64,000 nucleotides of DNA from Escallonia rubra (GCA_033065855.1 JAVXUO010000415.1:248001-312000); one strand, 5' to 3'; positions 22,371-34,213 are shown, counted from the first letter of the stretch. Notes: generated from the sequence alone by a model not told the origin. Translations and numbers: made by a program.

Positions 22371-23866
22371 GCTTCCGAACACAGTCTGACAGCTTTCGAG
22401 ATCCACTTCTGATATTTTGCCAACTCTTCCAATAAGAAGCTCATTTATTTAGATGGACGCTTTCATCTAAAGACAATCATGAGTCTGTATACATTTATCA
22501 TTTATGAGGATATTCTTCAAGAAGCTTGCAAATTTTGGAATCCTCAAGATCATGTCTTCCTACTCAGTCTCGATGAGCTTTGCCCTGTTAACGAGGAATT
22601 TGCAACTTTTATGGGCATCCTCATCGAATTACCTATCGATGTTCCCATCATCCAAGAGGGTATCACCTGTCACTCGTGCCATTGTTGGAGGTTAGTGCAA
22701 AGCGGGCGAGGTCTTTCATTCGTGGTAAGCACATCCTGCTCTCTTCCCTCATGGAATATTTTTCTGACAAACTAGATAGTTATGGTAAGTGATATGCAAG
22801 TGGTCGCTAGGCTTTATGTCTAGTTGCCAAGCATCTTACCATTGTGGGCTCGGGTATTGCCGATGTAAGACTAGCAAATCTCGTGTCTTAAATGTCCTTA
22901 GAAGACATGACTACAGTTCTGGTAGTGGTTACGGAGACCATCAGTGCTATTACTGAAATGCATCGAGACGCTATTGTAATATTCAGGTGTAGACCCTATT
23001 GGATCACATGCGGTTGATAGCTATACGAACTGAGATGAGGTATCATCCTCGCTCTTTTCCCTCTAGGCCTTTGCTTTAAAGATCGTTCGGATGTTGATGC
23101 TTGGACTGGATTCTTCTGTACCAGGGAATCCAAACGCATTAGCTGGTATTACAATTGGTGGTGGACTTATAGACTTATCTTGCAGACTCCTGGATATTAC
23201 TGTGTCTGCCTCACAGGACTGTGATTCTCGTCTTTCTACTTCACTTGTCGGATTCTTAGACAGTCTGGGTATGGGCATATTATTTCAGCATCTTATAGTA
23301 ATTTCTTCCGGTGTGAGAATTCACTCATTCTCTGATTTGAACTATTTCACAAGGGTGGGAGACCCATTCATACTGCCATCGTTCCAGCGATGCTAGGGTG
23401 GATAGTAATGGCATAAAATCTGATCCTCTGTTACTGTCAGATTCTTTTATTAATTGGCTATGGCCTCACATCTGAGAGACAATTTAGGCTACTGAGAACA
23501 TATTGCATGTTAAATTGGACTGTGAATTTTTAGGTAGCAGGGAAATCAAGTTTCTCAAAAAGGCTAAAGAAGAAGCTCATTGACAAGAAGGTTTCGGGTC
23601 CATAGGTCTCAGACGAAGGAGGAGACCAGAGTCATATGGATCCTGCGATCTTGGTCGGCTCTCAAATATTTGAAGATAAGTTTGATACAACAAAAAAATT
23701 GATAAGGGCCTTACATCCCGATGGATATCAGATCAGACCGTCCCTGCCAGTTAATGAACATAGTCAACGAAGAAGATGGCTGACTGTTAAGGCTATTCTG
23801 GGGTCCAAAGATGATGTAGATGCTTATGTTGAGGGTAGTTTAATCAAGGCGAGCAAAAAAGGGTAA
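22371..23866 (+). pseudogene. DUF7745-like (PMD-related) gene, antisense in the Tat element
   Basis: One frame from the ATG at 22371 reads MASEHSLTAFEI, a stop, then KKLIYLDGRFHL and ILQEACKFWNPQDHVF, then DELCPVNEEFATFMG. This matches the N-terminal block of the plant DUF7745 family, which is typically found in or near Tat-type gypsy elements. A later frame reads VAKHLTIVGSGIADVRLANL, consistent with the next part of that family. The last open piece, 23636-23866, ends AYVEGSLIKASKKG and is not recognised. Several stops; function unknown even for intact members. It is convergent with pol, like the PMD gene upstream. Confidence 0.6.
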
Positions 23867-24108
23867 AGATTGAAATGGTGGGGAGCGGTTCGATCACTCA
23901 GGTAGGAAATTAAATAGACAGGATTCCCGCACTGGAGAGGCTAACTTTTGGAAGGAAAGATAAGTGAAAATTGGGCTTGACTATTTTTCAGGATGACGAT
24001 AATCATCCTCCATTGGGAAGGAAAGAGCAATATGACAACATAATGACAAATAGATCAGTCTTTAGTTACTTATAGGACTTAAAAGTACTTTTATTTCTTT
24101 CTTTTGCC

Positions 24109-24535
24109 CTAACTTTTGCCTCGGCCGCTCTTTGCAGTATTTTCAACCTGTGGACTTTTTATTCTTATTCTTATCCTAATTTTTTATTTATTATTTTGAT
24201 CTAACTTTTGCCTAGGCCGCCCCTTGTAGGGTTTTCAACCTAGCGGGCTTTTTATTTTTCTTTTATAGAGTATGTAGTCAAAATCATAGCCAGTGGAATA
24301 AAGATCTTTTATGAAAATTTGACTGCACCTAAGGCATCTTTACGGGCTGCCTATGTACCTCCCCATCTGAAGCGTTACATCAAAATAGTTCTTTTATCGA
24401 AAATATAGTCAAAATCATAGCCAGTGGAGTGGAATAAAGATCTTTTATTAAAATTTGACCGTACCCGAGGAATCTTTAAGGGCTGCATACGTACCTCCAT
24501 CTGAAGTGTTACACCAAAATGTGTACGTTGAGTAG
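24109..24535. repeat. Two tandem duplications in the gap between antisense gene and pol
   Basis: First pair: a block with AACTTTTGCCTAGGCCGC and TTTTCAACCTAGCGGGCTTTTT at 24109-24170 and 24200-24261 (period about 92). Second pair: a block starting AGTCAAAATCATAGCCAGTGG at 24276 and 24407 (period 131). This lies exactly between the 3' ends of two convergent transcription units and may hold their shared 3' processing signals. Confidence 0.8.
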
Positions 24536-24559
24536 TGTTCTTAAAGGAGGATCAGGTCA

Positions 24560-27500
24560 TTCGTAATTTATTTACAATTCTATCCAGGCATGGTATTTCT
24601 TTAGTTGCTCAAAATTAACCGCGTGTGATAATTCCATCCTATCTAAGTCGACAACCCGAGCTGCACCCACCGTCATGATTTGCTTGATCATAGAGTTCGG
24701 ACCAGTTAGGCTCGAACTTCCCTTATGGCTTCCAGATTTGTCTGATATTTCTTTTTAGAACCAAAGCTACTTCTTTCAAACCATGTCCTTTTACCCGCTT
24801 GTTGAATGCTCAGGCGATTCGCTTCTGGTAACCCTGGATATGGCAAAGAGCTTTAAATATATTCGTATCTGCTAGTGCTAATTCTTCGAAGCGATGTCGT
24901 ATCCAATCTTCCTCAGACATCTGATGTTTCAACAATACCCTAAGAGAGGCTATGTCTAATTTTATTGGGAGGGCTGCCTCCATGTCATAAGCTAATGAGT
25001 ATGCTGTAGCCCTAGTAGATGTTCTCACTAATGTCCTATAGCCCTAGAGGGCATAGGGAAGTTCATCTACCCAACTTCGATAAGAATACGTCATCTTACA
25101 CATGATATTCTTAATATTCTTGTTAGTGGCCTCTACAGCACTATTAGTCTGTGGATGGTATGGTGAAAACCAGTGTCGAACGATGCCATTTTCCTCCAAT
25201 ATATCTGCAACCTTTCATACGAAGTGCAATCCGTTATCAGAGATCAACTCGTCCCGAATGATGTATCGACTGATAATGTTGGTCCAAATGAATTGACCTG
25301 CCTACTTGGCATTTATGATGCAGCCTCCACCCACTTTGTAAAGTAATCTATGGCCACGAGTATGAACTCGTGCTCGTTGGAGGCTTTTGGACTGATCTTT
25401 CCTATCACGTTTATTCCCCATTCCGAGAAGGGTGAAGGAGATGCCATGTTGTGTAGCTCTGGAGGAGGAGATGTTGTAGATTGGTGCATACCTGGCATTT
25501 TATGGCATTTCCTCACGTGCTCGATACAATCTTGTTCCATGGACTGCAACACTGTCCTTGTCGAATCACCTTATTCGCTAGCATCCGGTCTTTCATGTGG
25601 GGTCCACACTCGTATGAGTGTATATCTTCCATGATTTGATAACCTTCTCTCTCTCTGACACAAAACATATGTTTCCCATCATAATGCCTCATGTTCGCAC
25701 ATACGAATTGTGTCGCCCATCTTCTCAGAGACACACAGTCTTTTGCGAAAGCTCCTTTGGGGTATTTATCTTCTCGGATCAAATTTAGGGTACCTATGTA
25801 CCATGGTTCTTCTGTCCCAGTTTCCTCTATTGGTGGGGTCATGGAATAGTATGCTGGTCAATCGCTATTTCTAATGACAAATAGCTCTACTTCTTATTCC
25901 TCGATTATCTCTACCATTGATGCAAGGGTCACTAATGCATCAACAAAGTTATTCTTGAGGTGGGGAAAGTACTGGAATTCTATGTCCTTGGATTTGTTTA
26001 TAATCTTATCTAAATAGGCATGGTTGGCCTGTAATCTTTCATCTCAAATTCTTCACATCCCCTGTATCTGGTGGATGATCAGATCTGAATCCCCTACCAT
26101 TGTAACTTCTCTCACACCTAAGCTTAAGGCTATTTCAAAGTCAATGATACATGCTTCATATTTGACGGTATTGTAAGAACTGTCGAAAGTCAATTTAATA
26201 GATATGGGGGTATGTGCCCCGTCTGGTGAGATTAACAGTATTCCTACCCTAAATCCTTGTTATTTGCGGCTCTATCAAACTACAACTGCAATATAGTCTC
26301 AGATTCTATGGCACAGACATCTTCGTTTGGGAAATTCGCCTCCCAATCACTAATATCTTCTGCTGGAAAATCGGCTAGCATGTTTTCCACGACCTTTCCT
26401 ATTATGGACTTCTAGGTGATATATGTAGTGTCAAATTCGAAAAGTAACAAGAGCCACTTCGTTGTGTGATCGGATAAGACCAGCTTCTCAAGAAGGTATT
26501 TCATCGGATATATTCAAGCCAACAGACTATTTCGTAATCTTTGTGTCACCCAAGCTGATGACACGTATGTCTTTTCTAAAGCTGAATAATTATTTCTCCC
26601 TGTGTTAACTTCTTACTGACGTAGTAGATGGCTCTCTCTGTCAATGAATTCTCCAAATGTTGTGCCAAAATTGCTTCGACTATTGTATCGGTTACAGTTA
26701 GGTAGAGCAACAAATGATTACCAGGTACGGGAGGACTCAAAACTGCACGGTTATTCAAGTACTTCTTAATCTTATCAAAAGCTTCCTGGGAGAGGGGGTC
26801 CCACTCCCTGGTTGAATCTTTCTTCAACAACTTAAAGATTAGTCACAGATCATGGTCAACTAAGATATATATCGTTTGATGTACTAGATCCTACCTAGGA
26901 AACCTTGGATCTCTTTCTTGTTCCTTGGATGGGGAATCTCCAATATGTCTTTAATTTTAGCTAGATCGACTTCTTTGCCTCGCTTACTGACCATAAGTCC
27001 TAGCAATCCACTGGCTTCAACTCCGAACACACATTCTTGTGGATTGAGTCTCACATTATAATGTCTTAACCTCTCAAATACTTCCACAAACTGTACAATG
27101 ATCCTCTCGTTTCTTTGACTTGATGATATATCGTTTATGTAACTTCTACTTCTTTATAAACCATGTCATGAAAAAGGGTAGTAACGGCTCTTTGATAGGT
27201 AGCCCCAGTATTTTCCAATCCAAAGGGCATCATTGTGCAGCAAAATCTGGCCCATGGTGCAGTGAAGGTTGTCTTCTTCTGATCCCCGAAAGCCATCTTT
27301 ATCTGGTTGTATCCCGTGAATCAATACACATGGGAAACCAACTCATGTTCCGTGATATTATCTATGATCATATCAATGATGGGAAGAGGGAAGTCATCCT
27401 TGGGAAAAGCTAGGTTAAGGTCTTTATTGTCAATGCATATTCGTACATGGTCGATTAGTTTAGGGATAGGCACTATGTTAGCCAACCAAGTAGGTTAGTC

Positions 27501-28750
27501 TATAACCCTTGTAAACCCTATATAGAGGAATTTCATAGCTTCATCCTTGACCTTAAGAGACCATTCAGGTCTCAACTTATGGAGTTTTTACTTGACAGGT
27601 TTAACTTCTGGCAGAGTGGATAGGTGGTGCTCGACGATCGACGAGTCAATACCGGACATGTCATTATATGTCCAAGCAAATACGTCTATGAATCCCATTA
27701 AGAGTGCAGTGATTCTTTCTCTTTTTTCCTCATCAAGGCTAGCCCCTTTTTACTTCCTTTACATTTTCAGGTGTGCCTATGTTAACTTTGACAGTTTCCT
27801 CAGCCACTGGCCTGATTCAATTTGACTCCCAGTTTTGTATTTCTATCATCAATTCATGCATGTATTTTTTTTCCTTTTTCGTCAATTGGTTGAGATTCCT
27901 TATTAACCATGTAGATTAATTCATCATAACTTATATCAACAACCAAATAATAGTTTAAATCCACCATCACATTATCAATTAAAAGTCCGGGAGAACATAA
28001 TAAGCTAGCAAATTCAATTTGTCTTAGGAAACATAAGCATTTAGATCATTCGGTACTAGAATAGACTTGGCATCAGAACGGTCCTTGGTGATTTCCCCCA
28101 TAGCTAGCGGTTAGTACTCGATCTTCCAATTTTGTACGTCGTCCTGAGTCGAGGTGATCAGGCTTGTCGGGTCGATAGTCTGGTCGTTCATCTCACAGAC
28201 AAGCACAAGGATGTGCATATCGTCAAAACATGTCATCATTTCCTTCAGCTCCATAAAATCCATCAAATCAGAGGCACCATCTTTGATCGGCTCTGTCAGG
28301 TCTGGGAGTTTCTCGTCTTCCACCCACTTATAATCATGGAAATTTTCTCATTCGTTCATCTGTTTCCCGATCTCCATGTTGTAGACTGGCTCAGGGAATC
28401 CGTAGTAAGGTCTTTTCTCTCATTCCATCATAAAATATTAGTTCAGCATAAGGGCCATAAACATGGTGTCAAAGTCTATATGTCGTCTTTCCTCTCAGAC
28501 TTTTTTTTTGCATAACATATCCTCTTAAGGATTTATTTTGTCTCTTTTTTCGTGGGCTTGTAACCCAACCCAAATTGATCTTTCTTGTTCTCTAGAATAG
28601 GGAAGCTAGGAAGCCTTTGGCAATTGCGACGTAAACACTTTACGGGGAGGTAATGGAGTTTCCTTATTATGGGGAGGACTATGGTGTTACTGTGAGGTGT
28701 GATATTGAGAAAGATTTTAACGAGACAAACTTCCTCGAAGTCCAAATGTA
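24560..28750 (-). pseudogene. pol remnant of the 26-kb Tat element
   Basis: On the minus strand the domains run, from right to left: a G-patch-like GLGYKPTKKE end near 28535; RT with RICIDNKDLNLAFPKDDFPL, TGYNQIKMAFGDQKKTTF and MMPFGLENTGATYQRA (about 27480-27180); RNase H (26830-26576); a second RNase H block with FEIALSLGVREV and VGDSDLIIHQIQG (about 26150-26040), typical of the Tat clade; and integrase with ECGPHMKDRML, INVIGKISPKASNEHEF, LVAIDYFTKWVEA, and HPQTNSAVEATNKNIKNIM (about 25640-25090). The YVDD motif of RT is destroyed (27100-27180) and many stops occur, so it is dead. It would reverse-transcribe and integrate the element. Confidence 0.88.
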
Positions 28751-29222
28751 CCGAGCTGTTGGCCTTAAACCCACTAAGAAGAAGGTCTAACGAGTCATGC
28801 GGAATTGCAACGCTGTGCTTTTTTTTCTTCCACTTATCCTGTCCGAGGTAGCTGAAAAACTCCCGTGATTGTAAAAATGGCTTTGTAAAAAATGAACTTG
28901 ACCTTCTGACACAGTGTAGTGGGGATTGCTCTAACTGAATGCATTCATGTTTCCAAGCAGTAGGTTGAAGGCAGCGGAAATATTAACACTTGAAACTCCA
29001 ATTCAAAATTTGTCATAGACTGTCACTGCTTGACTGGAAGGAGTAAATTCTGAGGAGTCGATACCAGGGCTTGAACAATATGCAGAGGACTGACATTAAA
29101 GGCATAACCATTATCGATGAGGATTAAATGAACCCTCTTATCAAGAGCCCGCATGGTGATGTGGAGCGGGTCATTATGGCTCGGTCCTAACTATGGAAAA
29201 TTGGATTCAGAAAATGTTAGAC
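28751..29222 (-). other. Non-open internal sequence of the Tat element next to the copia insertion
   Basis: It lies between gag and pol of the Tat element and should correspond to the gag-pol junction/protease zone. No protease motif could be recognised. It is continued at 37310 on the other side of the copia. Confidence 0.4.
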
Positions 29223-29881
29223 CAATTTGAAACCAATAAAATAACCCTAGGGGGGGGGGGTGAATAGGGTTTTAAGACTACTTTAAAAATTATCAACCAA
29301 CAAATCTCAATCTCAATAACTGAAATAAACAAGCAACCAATCTCAACACAAATGTAAAATGATAAAGTAAAGAGAGAAGGGTTTAGAGATACTTGACAAG
29401 GAGAATTAAATGGTTCGGCTTGATATACCCACAAGCCTACATCCACCCCTTCAAGGAAGTCCCTTGAAAGGCCCTAGAATCCACTAGTATGATCTTCCTT
29501 ACGGGTCAAGATCGAACCTCTTACAATCCCTTCATGCTATGCCCACATCAAGAACAAGCTTTGACAAACCCAAAGCTCCAAAGCTTGACAACCCCAAGCT
29601 TTGATACAAGAACCTTTCAATGAAGAAATGTGTACAAGATTTCACTCTCAATAAGTAGATGAGAGTACAAGTTGAAGTACTAGAACAAGAGAGATGAGTG
29701 TATGATGACTTATGAAAGTGTATTTCTCTCTAATGTAAGCTCACAATAAATGCTCTCTTGAAAAGGATGAGAAATCAATGAAAACAAGAGAGATTTGAAC
29801 AATTGCTTTTGATTTTTGAGAATATGAAAGATAAGAGAGCTTTGAATGCAATTTATGAATCAAACCAATGTCCAAAATGAG

Positions 29882-29889
29882 TATTTATA
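29882..29889 (-). promoter_or_regulatory. TATA box of the copia LTR
   Basis: Sense TATAAATA, with a matching copy at 36696-36703 in the other LTR. The palindrome array lies 64-273 bases upstream in sense orientation, in U3. Confidence 0.7.
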
Positions 29890-29952
29890 GAGGTGGGAAT
29901 AAATATGACCGTTTGGAGTTAGGTGGAACATTAAATGCGCCAAACGGTAAAT

Positions 29953-30162
29953 GCAGTCGACTGCAATGCACCATTGCAGTCGACTGTAACCCAAAAGTAG
30001 CCGTTGGAAATTCGAATTTCCAACTTGCAGTCGACTGTAATCCATTGCAGTCGACTGTAATAGGCTACTGGAAGTATTGCAGTCGACTGCATTCCAATGC
30101 AGTCGACTGTAATACCTCACTGCCCAACTTGCAGTCGACTACATTCCAATGCAATCGACTGC
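29953..30162. promoter_or_regulatory. Array of eight GCAGTCGACTGC palindromes in U3
   Basis: Copies start at 29953, 29976, 30027, 30047, 30079, 30099, 30131 and 30151, mostly in pairs 20 bases apart. Core GTCGAC is kept in all. The position upstream of the TATA box makes a multimerised transcription-factor site plausible. Confidence 0.8.
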
Positions 30163-30510
30163 ATTCCTGAAAATGCAGTTTCCTTGTTTTTAAAGCATGA
30201 AAAACTTTTATGCATGCAAGGGAAACCTATGGGCAAGTTCTAGGTATACAGTCATCGTAACGATCATCTCTCTATGTCTAGTTTACAAAGACGGAAATAA
30301 AAGCATGAAAACTTCAATCGACGAATTCCCTCTTTGATGCGTTCCGTTGAGAGTCTTTGACCGTGTTGCTCGTCTAATAATCCGTTTGCATGAGTATGAG
30401 ATTGTTCATATTGCTTCATCAACTCAATGCATGTTAGACAGCATAAACATCAATGTTAGTTATCATCAAAACCAAATATAATCCTAGGTTAAATAACCGT
30501 AGGGTTAACA

Positions 30511-30524
30511 ATCTCCCCCTTTTT
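30511..30524 (-). promoter_or_regulatory. Polypurine tract of the copia element
   Basis: Sense AAAAGGGGGAGAT immediately before the 3' LTR start TGTTAACCC. It primes plus-strand synthesis. Confidence 0.9.
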
Positions 30525-31071
30525 GATGATGACAAACATTGATTCAAATAATATGAGATATATAAGATAATAAAGCCAAAGAAGCATAACAATCTCAATT
30601 ATAAACCATAAGGGGTCAAAAAGCTCCCCATATATTAAGCAATATAGGGCTCCCCCTAACTTAAGTAATATATGCTCATATCAAGTCCACACAAATATGA
30701 ATCAACAATATTTTCTCCCCCATTTTACATCATTGAAAAAGGTTAAGGGTGTGTGTGAAAGTGATCAACGTATGTATCCATCCATGGATAATCAATATTG
30801 CCAACAAGGGCATTCATACAATAAAAACATAAGTACTTGAATACCCATCAAAAGGTGTACCAAGCACTTGTTACAAAGATAGTACAAATAGGAAGTGTAA
30901 AGGATTTAGAAATGTGAGTGTGTGCAAATCAAATGAGATTGAATGAATATCAACAAAATCAATACGTTTGAAAAGAGAAACATCAACTAAAGCATGCTTT
31001 AAGCATATTAAATAATGTTCAAGCATGAGAAGTGCAACTTGCATGATTAGCACAAGAGATATAACATTTAG
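30525..31071 (-). other. 3' non-coding region of the copia element
   Basis: Between the pol stop and the polypurine tract. No env-like or other open frame is seen. Confidence 0.6.
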
Positions 31072-34000
31072 TCACATAGGTGAAGACATGCCAAGTTCTC
31101 TTCTAAGAGAGGTAAACCTCTTCGAATCTAAAGGTTTAGTGAAGATATCCGCTAATTGGTGATTTGTGTCCATGAAATCGAGAACGATATCACCTTTTTG
31201 CACATGATCACGAATAAAATGGTGTTTGATTTCTATGTGCTTTGTGCGTGAATGTTGGATGGGATATTTGGTCAAGTCAATGGCACTAGTATTATCGCAT
31301 AAGATAGGTATGTGATCATACTTGAGTCCAAAATCCAAAAGGGTTTGTTTCATCCAAAGAATTTGTGCACAACAAGCACCAACCGCCATATATTCGGCTT
31401 CGGTGGTAGAGAGTGCAACCGAGTTTTGCTTTTTGGAACTCCAAGAAACAAGAGAGTGACCTAGGAATTGGCAACCTCCACTAGTACTTTTCTGCTCGGT
31501 TTTACAACCGGCATAGTCGGCGTCGGAGTAACCAATTAGGTCAAAAAATGAAGTGTTTCTAGGAAACCATAACCCTAAATCGTGAGTGCCCTTAAGATAG
31601 CTAAGGATTCTCTTGACGGCAATCAAATGAGATTCTTTAAGACAAGCTTGAAATCTAGCACATAAACAAACACTAAACATTATATCGGGTCTACTTGCGG
31701 TAAGGTAAAGGAGTGATCCGATCATACCTCGATAGCTCTTAATATCAACATCCTTACCCTTTTCATCTTTATCAAGATTTAATGAAGACCTCATTGGAGT
31801 GTCAAAAGCATTTGATGCTTCCATGTCAAATCTCTTGAGTAGCTCTTTGGTGTATTTGGCTTGGTTGATAAAGATTCCATCCTTGTTTTGTTTGATTTGC
31901 AATCCAAGGAAGAATGTGAGTTCTCCCATCATGCTCATTTCAAACTCCTTACTCATACAAGAAGCAAACTCTTCGCACAAGGATCCATTAGTAGCTCCAA
32001 ATATAATATCATCAACATAAATTTGCACCAACAATAAGTCATTGCCCTTAGATTTTATAAAAAGAGTGGTGTCAAGTTTTCCTCTTGAAAAACCATTTTC
32101 TAAAAGAAAACTACTTAGCCTTTCATACCAAGCTCTAGGAGCTTGTTTTAAACCATAAAGAGCTTTGCTAAGTCGGAAAACATGGTTTGGAAATTTTTCA
32201 TGCTCAAAGCCGGGAGGTTGAGCCACATAGACCTCCTCCGAAATAAAACTATTTAGAAAGGCACTCTTTACATCCATATGAAAGAGTTTAAAATCTCTAT
32301 AGCAAGCAAAAGCTAAAAGCATTCTAATAGATTCAAGTCTAGCTACCGGTGCATAAGTTTCATCAAAATCAATTCCTTCCTCTTGGTTATAACCTTGGGC
32401 CACTAATCTAGCCTTGTTTCTAACCACGACTCTGGATTCATCAAGTTTGTTTCTAAAGATCCATTTTGTGCCTATAATCCTAAAGTTTTGAGGTTTAGGC
32501 ACAAGGGTCCAAACTTGATTTCTTTCAAATTGAACTAGCTCTTCTTGCATAGTAAGCATCCAAGATTCATGATGTAGAGCTTCAGAGAATTTCTTCGGTT
32601 CAATTTGGGAAAGAAACGCTATATTAACATGTTGTTGAAGAGAGCGTCGAGTTCTTACCCCACTCGAAGGATTACCTAAGATTTGATCGCTTGGATGATC
32701 CTTTTTGTAAGTCCAATCTTTTGGTAATTCTTGAGAGTTGTCCAAGTTTGAAGCATCATTGATTGCTTCCTCGTTTTCCCCTTGAGAACTTGATTGTTGC
32801 TCCCCTAGATCAATTTCTTTGGGGTTGCCTTGTAGTGTTTCACTTATGTCCAAAGTTCTCAAGTCATTGTCCATGTCATCTACATTAACAATGTTAGTCC
32901 TCCGAAGAAAAGGATTAGTCTCATCAAAAGTAACATTAATGGATTCTTTAACAACCAAAGTACTTTTATTATAAACTCTATATGCCATACTATTATTAGA
33001 GTAACCAAGAAAAATACCCTCAAAGGTTTTGGAATCAAATTTGCTAAGGTGATCCTTGGTATTTAAAACAAAACATTTACAACCAAAGACTCTAAAAAAG
33101 CTCACCTTAGATTTCTTATCATTAAAAAGCTCATAAGGGGTTTTTAACAAAAAATTTCGCAAGATAACTCTATTAAGAACAAAACAAGCACAATTGACCG
33201 CCTCCGTCCAAAAGTATTTAGGTAAACCATATTCGTTAAGCATTGTTCTTGCCGCTTCTTGCAAAGACCTATTCTTTCTTTCAGAAACACCATTTTGTTG
33301 AGAAGTTCTAGGAGCCGAAAAGTTATGTGATATCCCAAAGTCATCACACAAGGCTCCTATTTTTGAATTTTCAAATTTTCTACCATGATCACTTCGAATG
33401 TTGGTAATCAAACAACATTTTTGATTTTGAACACGTTTTGCAAATGAAGTGAAGACATTTAGAGATTCATCTTTGGTAGCCAAAAAGAAAGTCCAAGTAT
33501 AGCGAGAATAGTCATCAACAATAACAAAACAATATGATTTACCACCAAGATTAGTAGTAGGGATTGGTCCAAACAAATCCATATGAAGTAATTGCAAGGG
33601 TCTAGAAGTAGATACCATTTTCTTCGGTTTGTGAGAGACTTTTTTTTGCTTACCCATTTGACAAGCATCACATACTTTATCTTTCTCAAACTTGATCTTC
33701 AGGAGACCCCTCACAAGTTCTTTGCTTGAAATATCCTTCAAATGCTCCATGTGCATGTGACCAAGTTTTCGATGCCAAAGCCAAGATGTTTCACTAATAG
33801 CGCTAAGACACTTGACATCTTGGTTAACTAAATCATTTAATTGAATGGAGTAAACATTATTATCTCTACTACCTACCAAAATAGTTTCATTGTTCTTCAA
33901 GGATAGTATAGTGCATTGAGAAGCCTCAAAGATAACTTTAAAACCTTTATCACTAAATTGACTAATACTTAGCAAGTTATGCTTCAATCCTTCAACATAT

Positions 34001-34188
34001 AACACATTCTCAATTGAATGTGGTTCCTTACCAATAGTTCCTTTACCTTTGATTTTTCCTTGAGAATTGTCACCAAAGGTCACATTTCCTCCTTCCTTAA
34101 GATCAATCGATGTGAAAAGAGATATGTTACCGGTCATATGTCTTGAGCATCCACTATCAAGAATCCACTTCTTGCTACTAGATTTTGC
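31072..34188 (-). CDS. Copia pol: protease (part), integrase, reverse transcriptase, RNase H
   Basis: A long open frame of just over 1,000 codons. Protease motif LDSGCSRHMTG lies at its start (about 34150-34120). The pre-integrase block is HRKLGHMHMEHL. The integrase core has DLFGPIPTT, VDDYSRYTW, then SDHG and SQQNGVSERKNRSL, keeping D, D and E. RT has TYAPVARLESIRMLLA and the active site YVDDIIFGA. RNase H has SDADYAG, STTEAEYMA and KHIEIKHHFIRDH. The frame is intact, but a stop upstream (near 34195) cuts it from gag, and the first ATG at 34137 falls after the protease aspartate. In a working element this is one polyprotein with gag, cleaved by the protease in the virus-like particle. Confidence 0.92.
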   Translation of the reverse strand, partial: AKSSSKKWILDSGCSRHMTGNISLFTSIDLKEGGNVTFGDNSQGKIKGKGTIGKEPHSIENVLYVEGLKHNLLSISQFSDKGFKVIFEASQCTILSLKNNETILVGSRDNNVYSIQLNDLVNQDVKCLSAISETSWLWHRKLGHMHMEHLKDISSKELVRGLLKIKFEKDKVCDACQMGKQKKVSHKPKKMVSTSRPLQLLHMDLFGPIPTTNLGGKSYCFVIVDDYSRYTWTFFLATKDESLNVFTSFAKRVQNQKCCLITNIRSDHGRKFENSKIGALCDDFGISHNFSAPRTSQQNGVSERKNRSLQEAARTMLNEYGLPKYFWTEAVNCACFVLNRVILRNFLLKTPYELFNDKKSKVSFFRVFGCKCFVLNTKDHLSKFDSKTFEGIFLGYSNNSMAYRVYNKSTLVVKESINVTFDETNPFLRRTNIVNVDDMDNDLRTLDISETLQGNPKEIDLGEQQSSSQGENEEAINDASNLDNSQELPKDWTYKKDHPSDQILGNPSSGVRTRRSLQQHVNIAFLSQIEPKKFSEALHHESWMLTMQEELVQFERNQVWTLVPKPQNFRIIGTKWIFRNKLDESRVVVRNKARLVAQGYNQEEGIDFDETYAPVARLESIRMLLAFACYRDFKLFHMDVKSAFLNSFISEEVYVAQPPGFEHEKFPNHVFRLSKALYGLKQAPRAWYERLSSFLLENGFSRGKLDTTLFIKSKGNDLLLVQIYVDDIIFGATNGSLCEEFASCMSKEFEMSMMGELTFFLGLQIKQNKDGIFINQAKYTKELLKRFDMEASNAFDTPMRSSLNLDKDEKGKDVDIKSYRGMIGSLLYLTASRPDIMFSVCLCARFQACLKESHLIAVKRILSYLKGTHDLGLWFPRNTSFFDLIGYSDADYAGCKTEQKSTSGGCQFLGHSLVSWSSKKQNSVALSTTEAEYMAVGACCAQILWMKQTLLDFGLKYDHIPILCDNTSAIDLTKYPIQHSRTKHIEIKHHFIRDHVQKGDIVLDFMDTNHQLADIFTKPLDSKRFTSLRRELGMSSPM

Positions 34189-34213
34189 TTTGAGACATAC
34201 CTATAAACGCAAA

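Larger units (their letters stand above)
29228..30510 (-). repeat. 3' LTR (left copy) of the copia element
   Basis: 1,283 bases, starting TGTTAACCCTACGG in sense and ending GGTTTCA. It contains eight palindromes GCAGTCGACTGC (29953-30162) and a sense TATAAATA box at 29882-29889. The G run at 29250-29260 varies between the two LTRs. Confidence 0.95.

Noticed and set aside
23636..23866. 76-codon frame as a separate gene
   Set aside because: It lies at the 3' end of the DUF7745-like pseudogene in the same orientation and has no start context. It is better treated as part of that gene's tail.
29953..30162. CRISPR-like appearance of the regularly repeated GCAGTCGACTGC motif
   Set aside because: The repeat is only 12 bases, palindromic, in a plant LTR with a duplicate in the other LTR, and spacers are 8-40 bases and not unique. 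It is a promoter-type array.
31799..32020. Plus-strand frame inside copia RT
   Set aside because: It is the shadow of the minus-strand pol frame.
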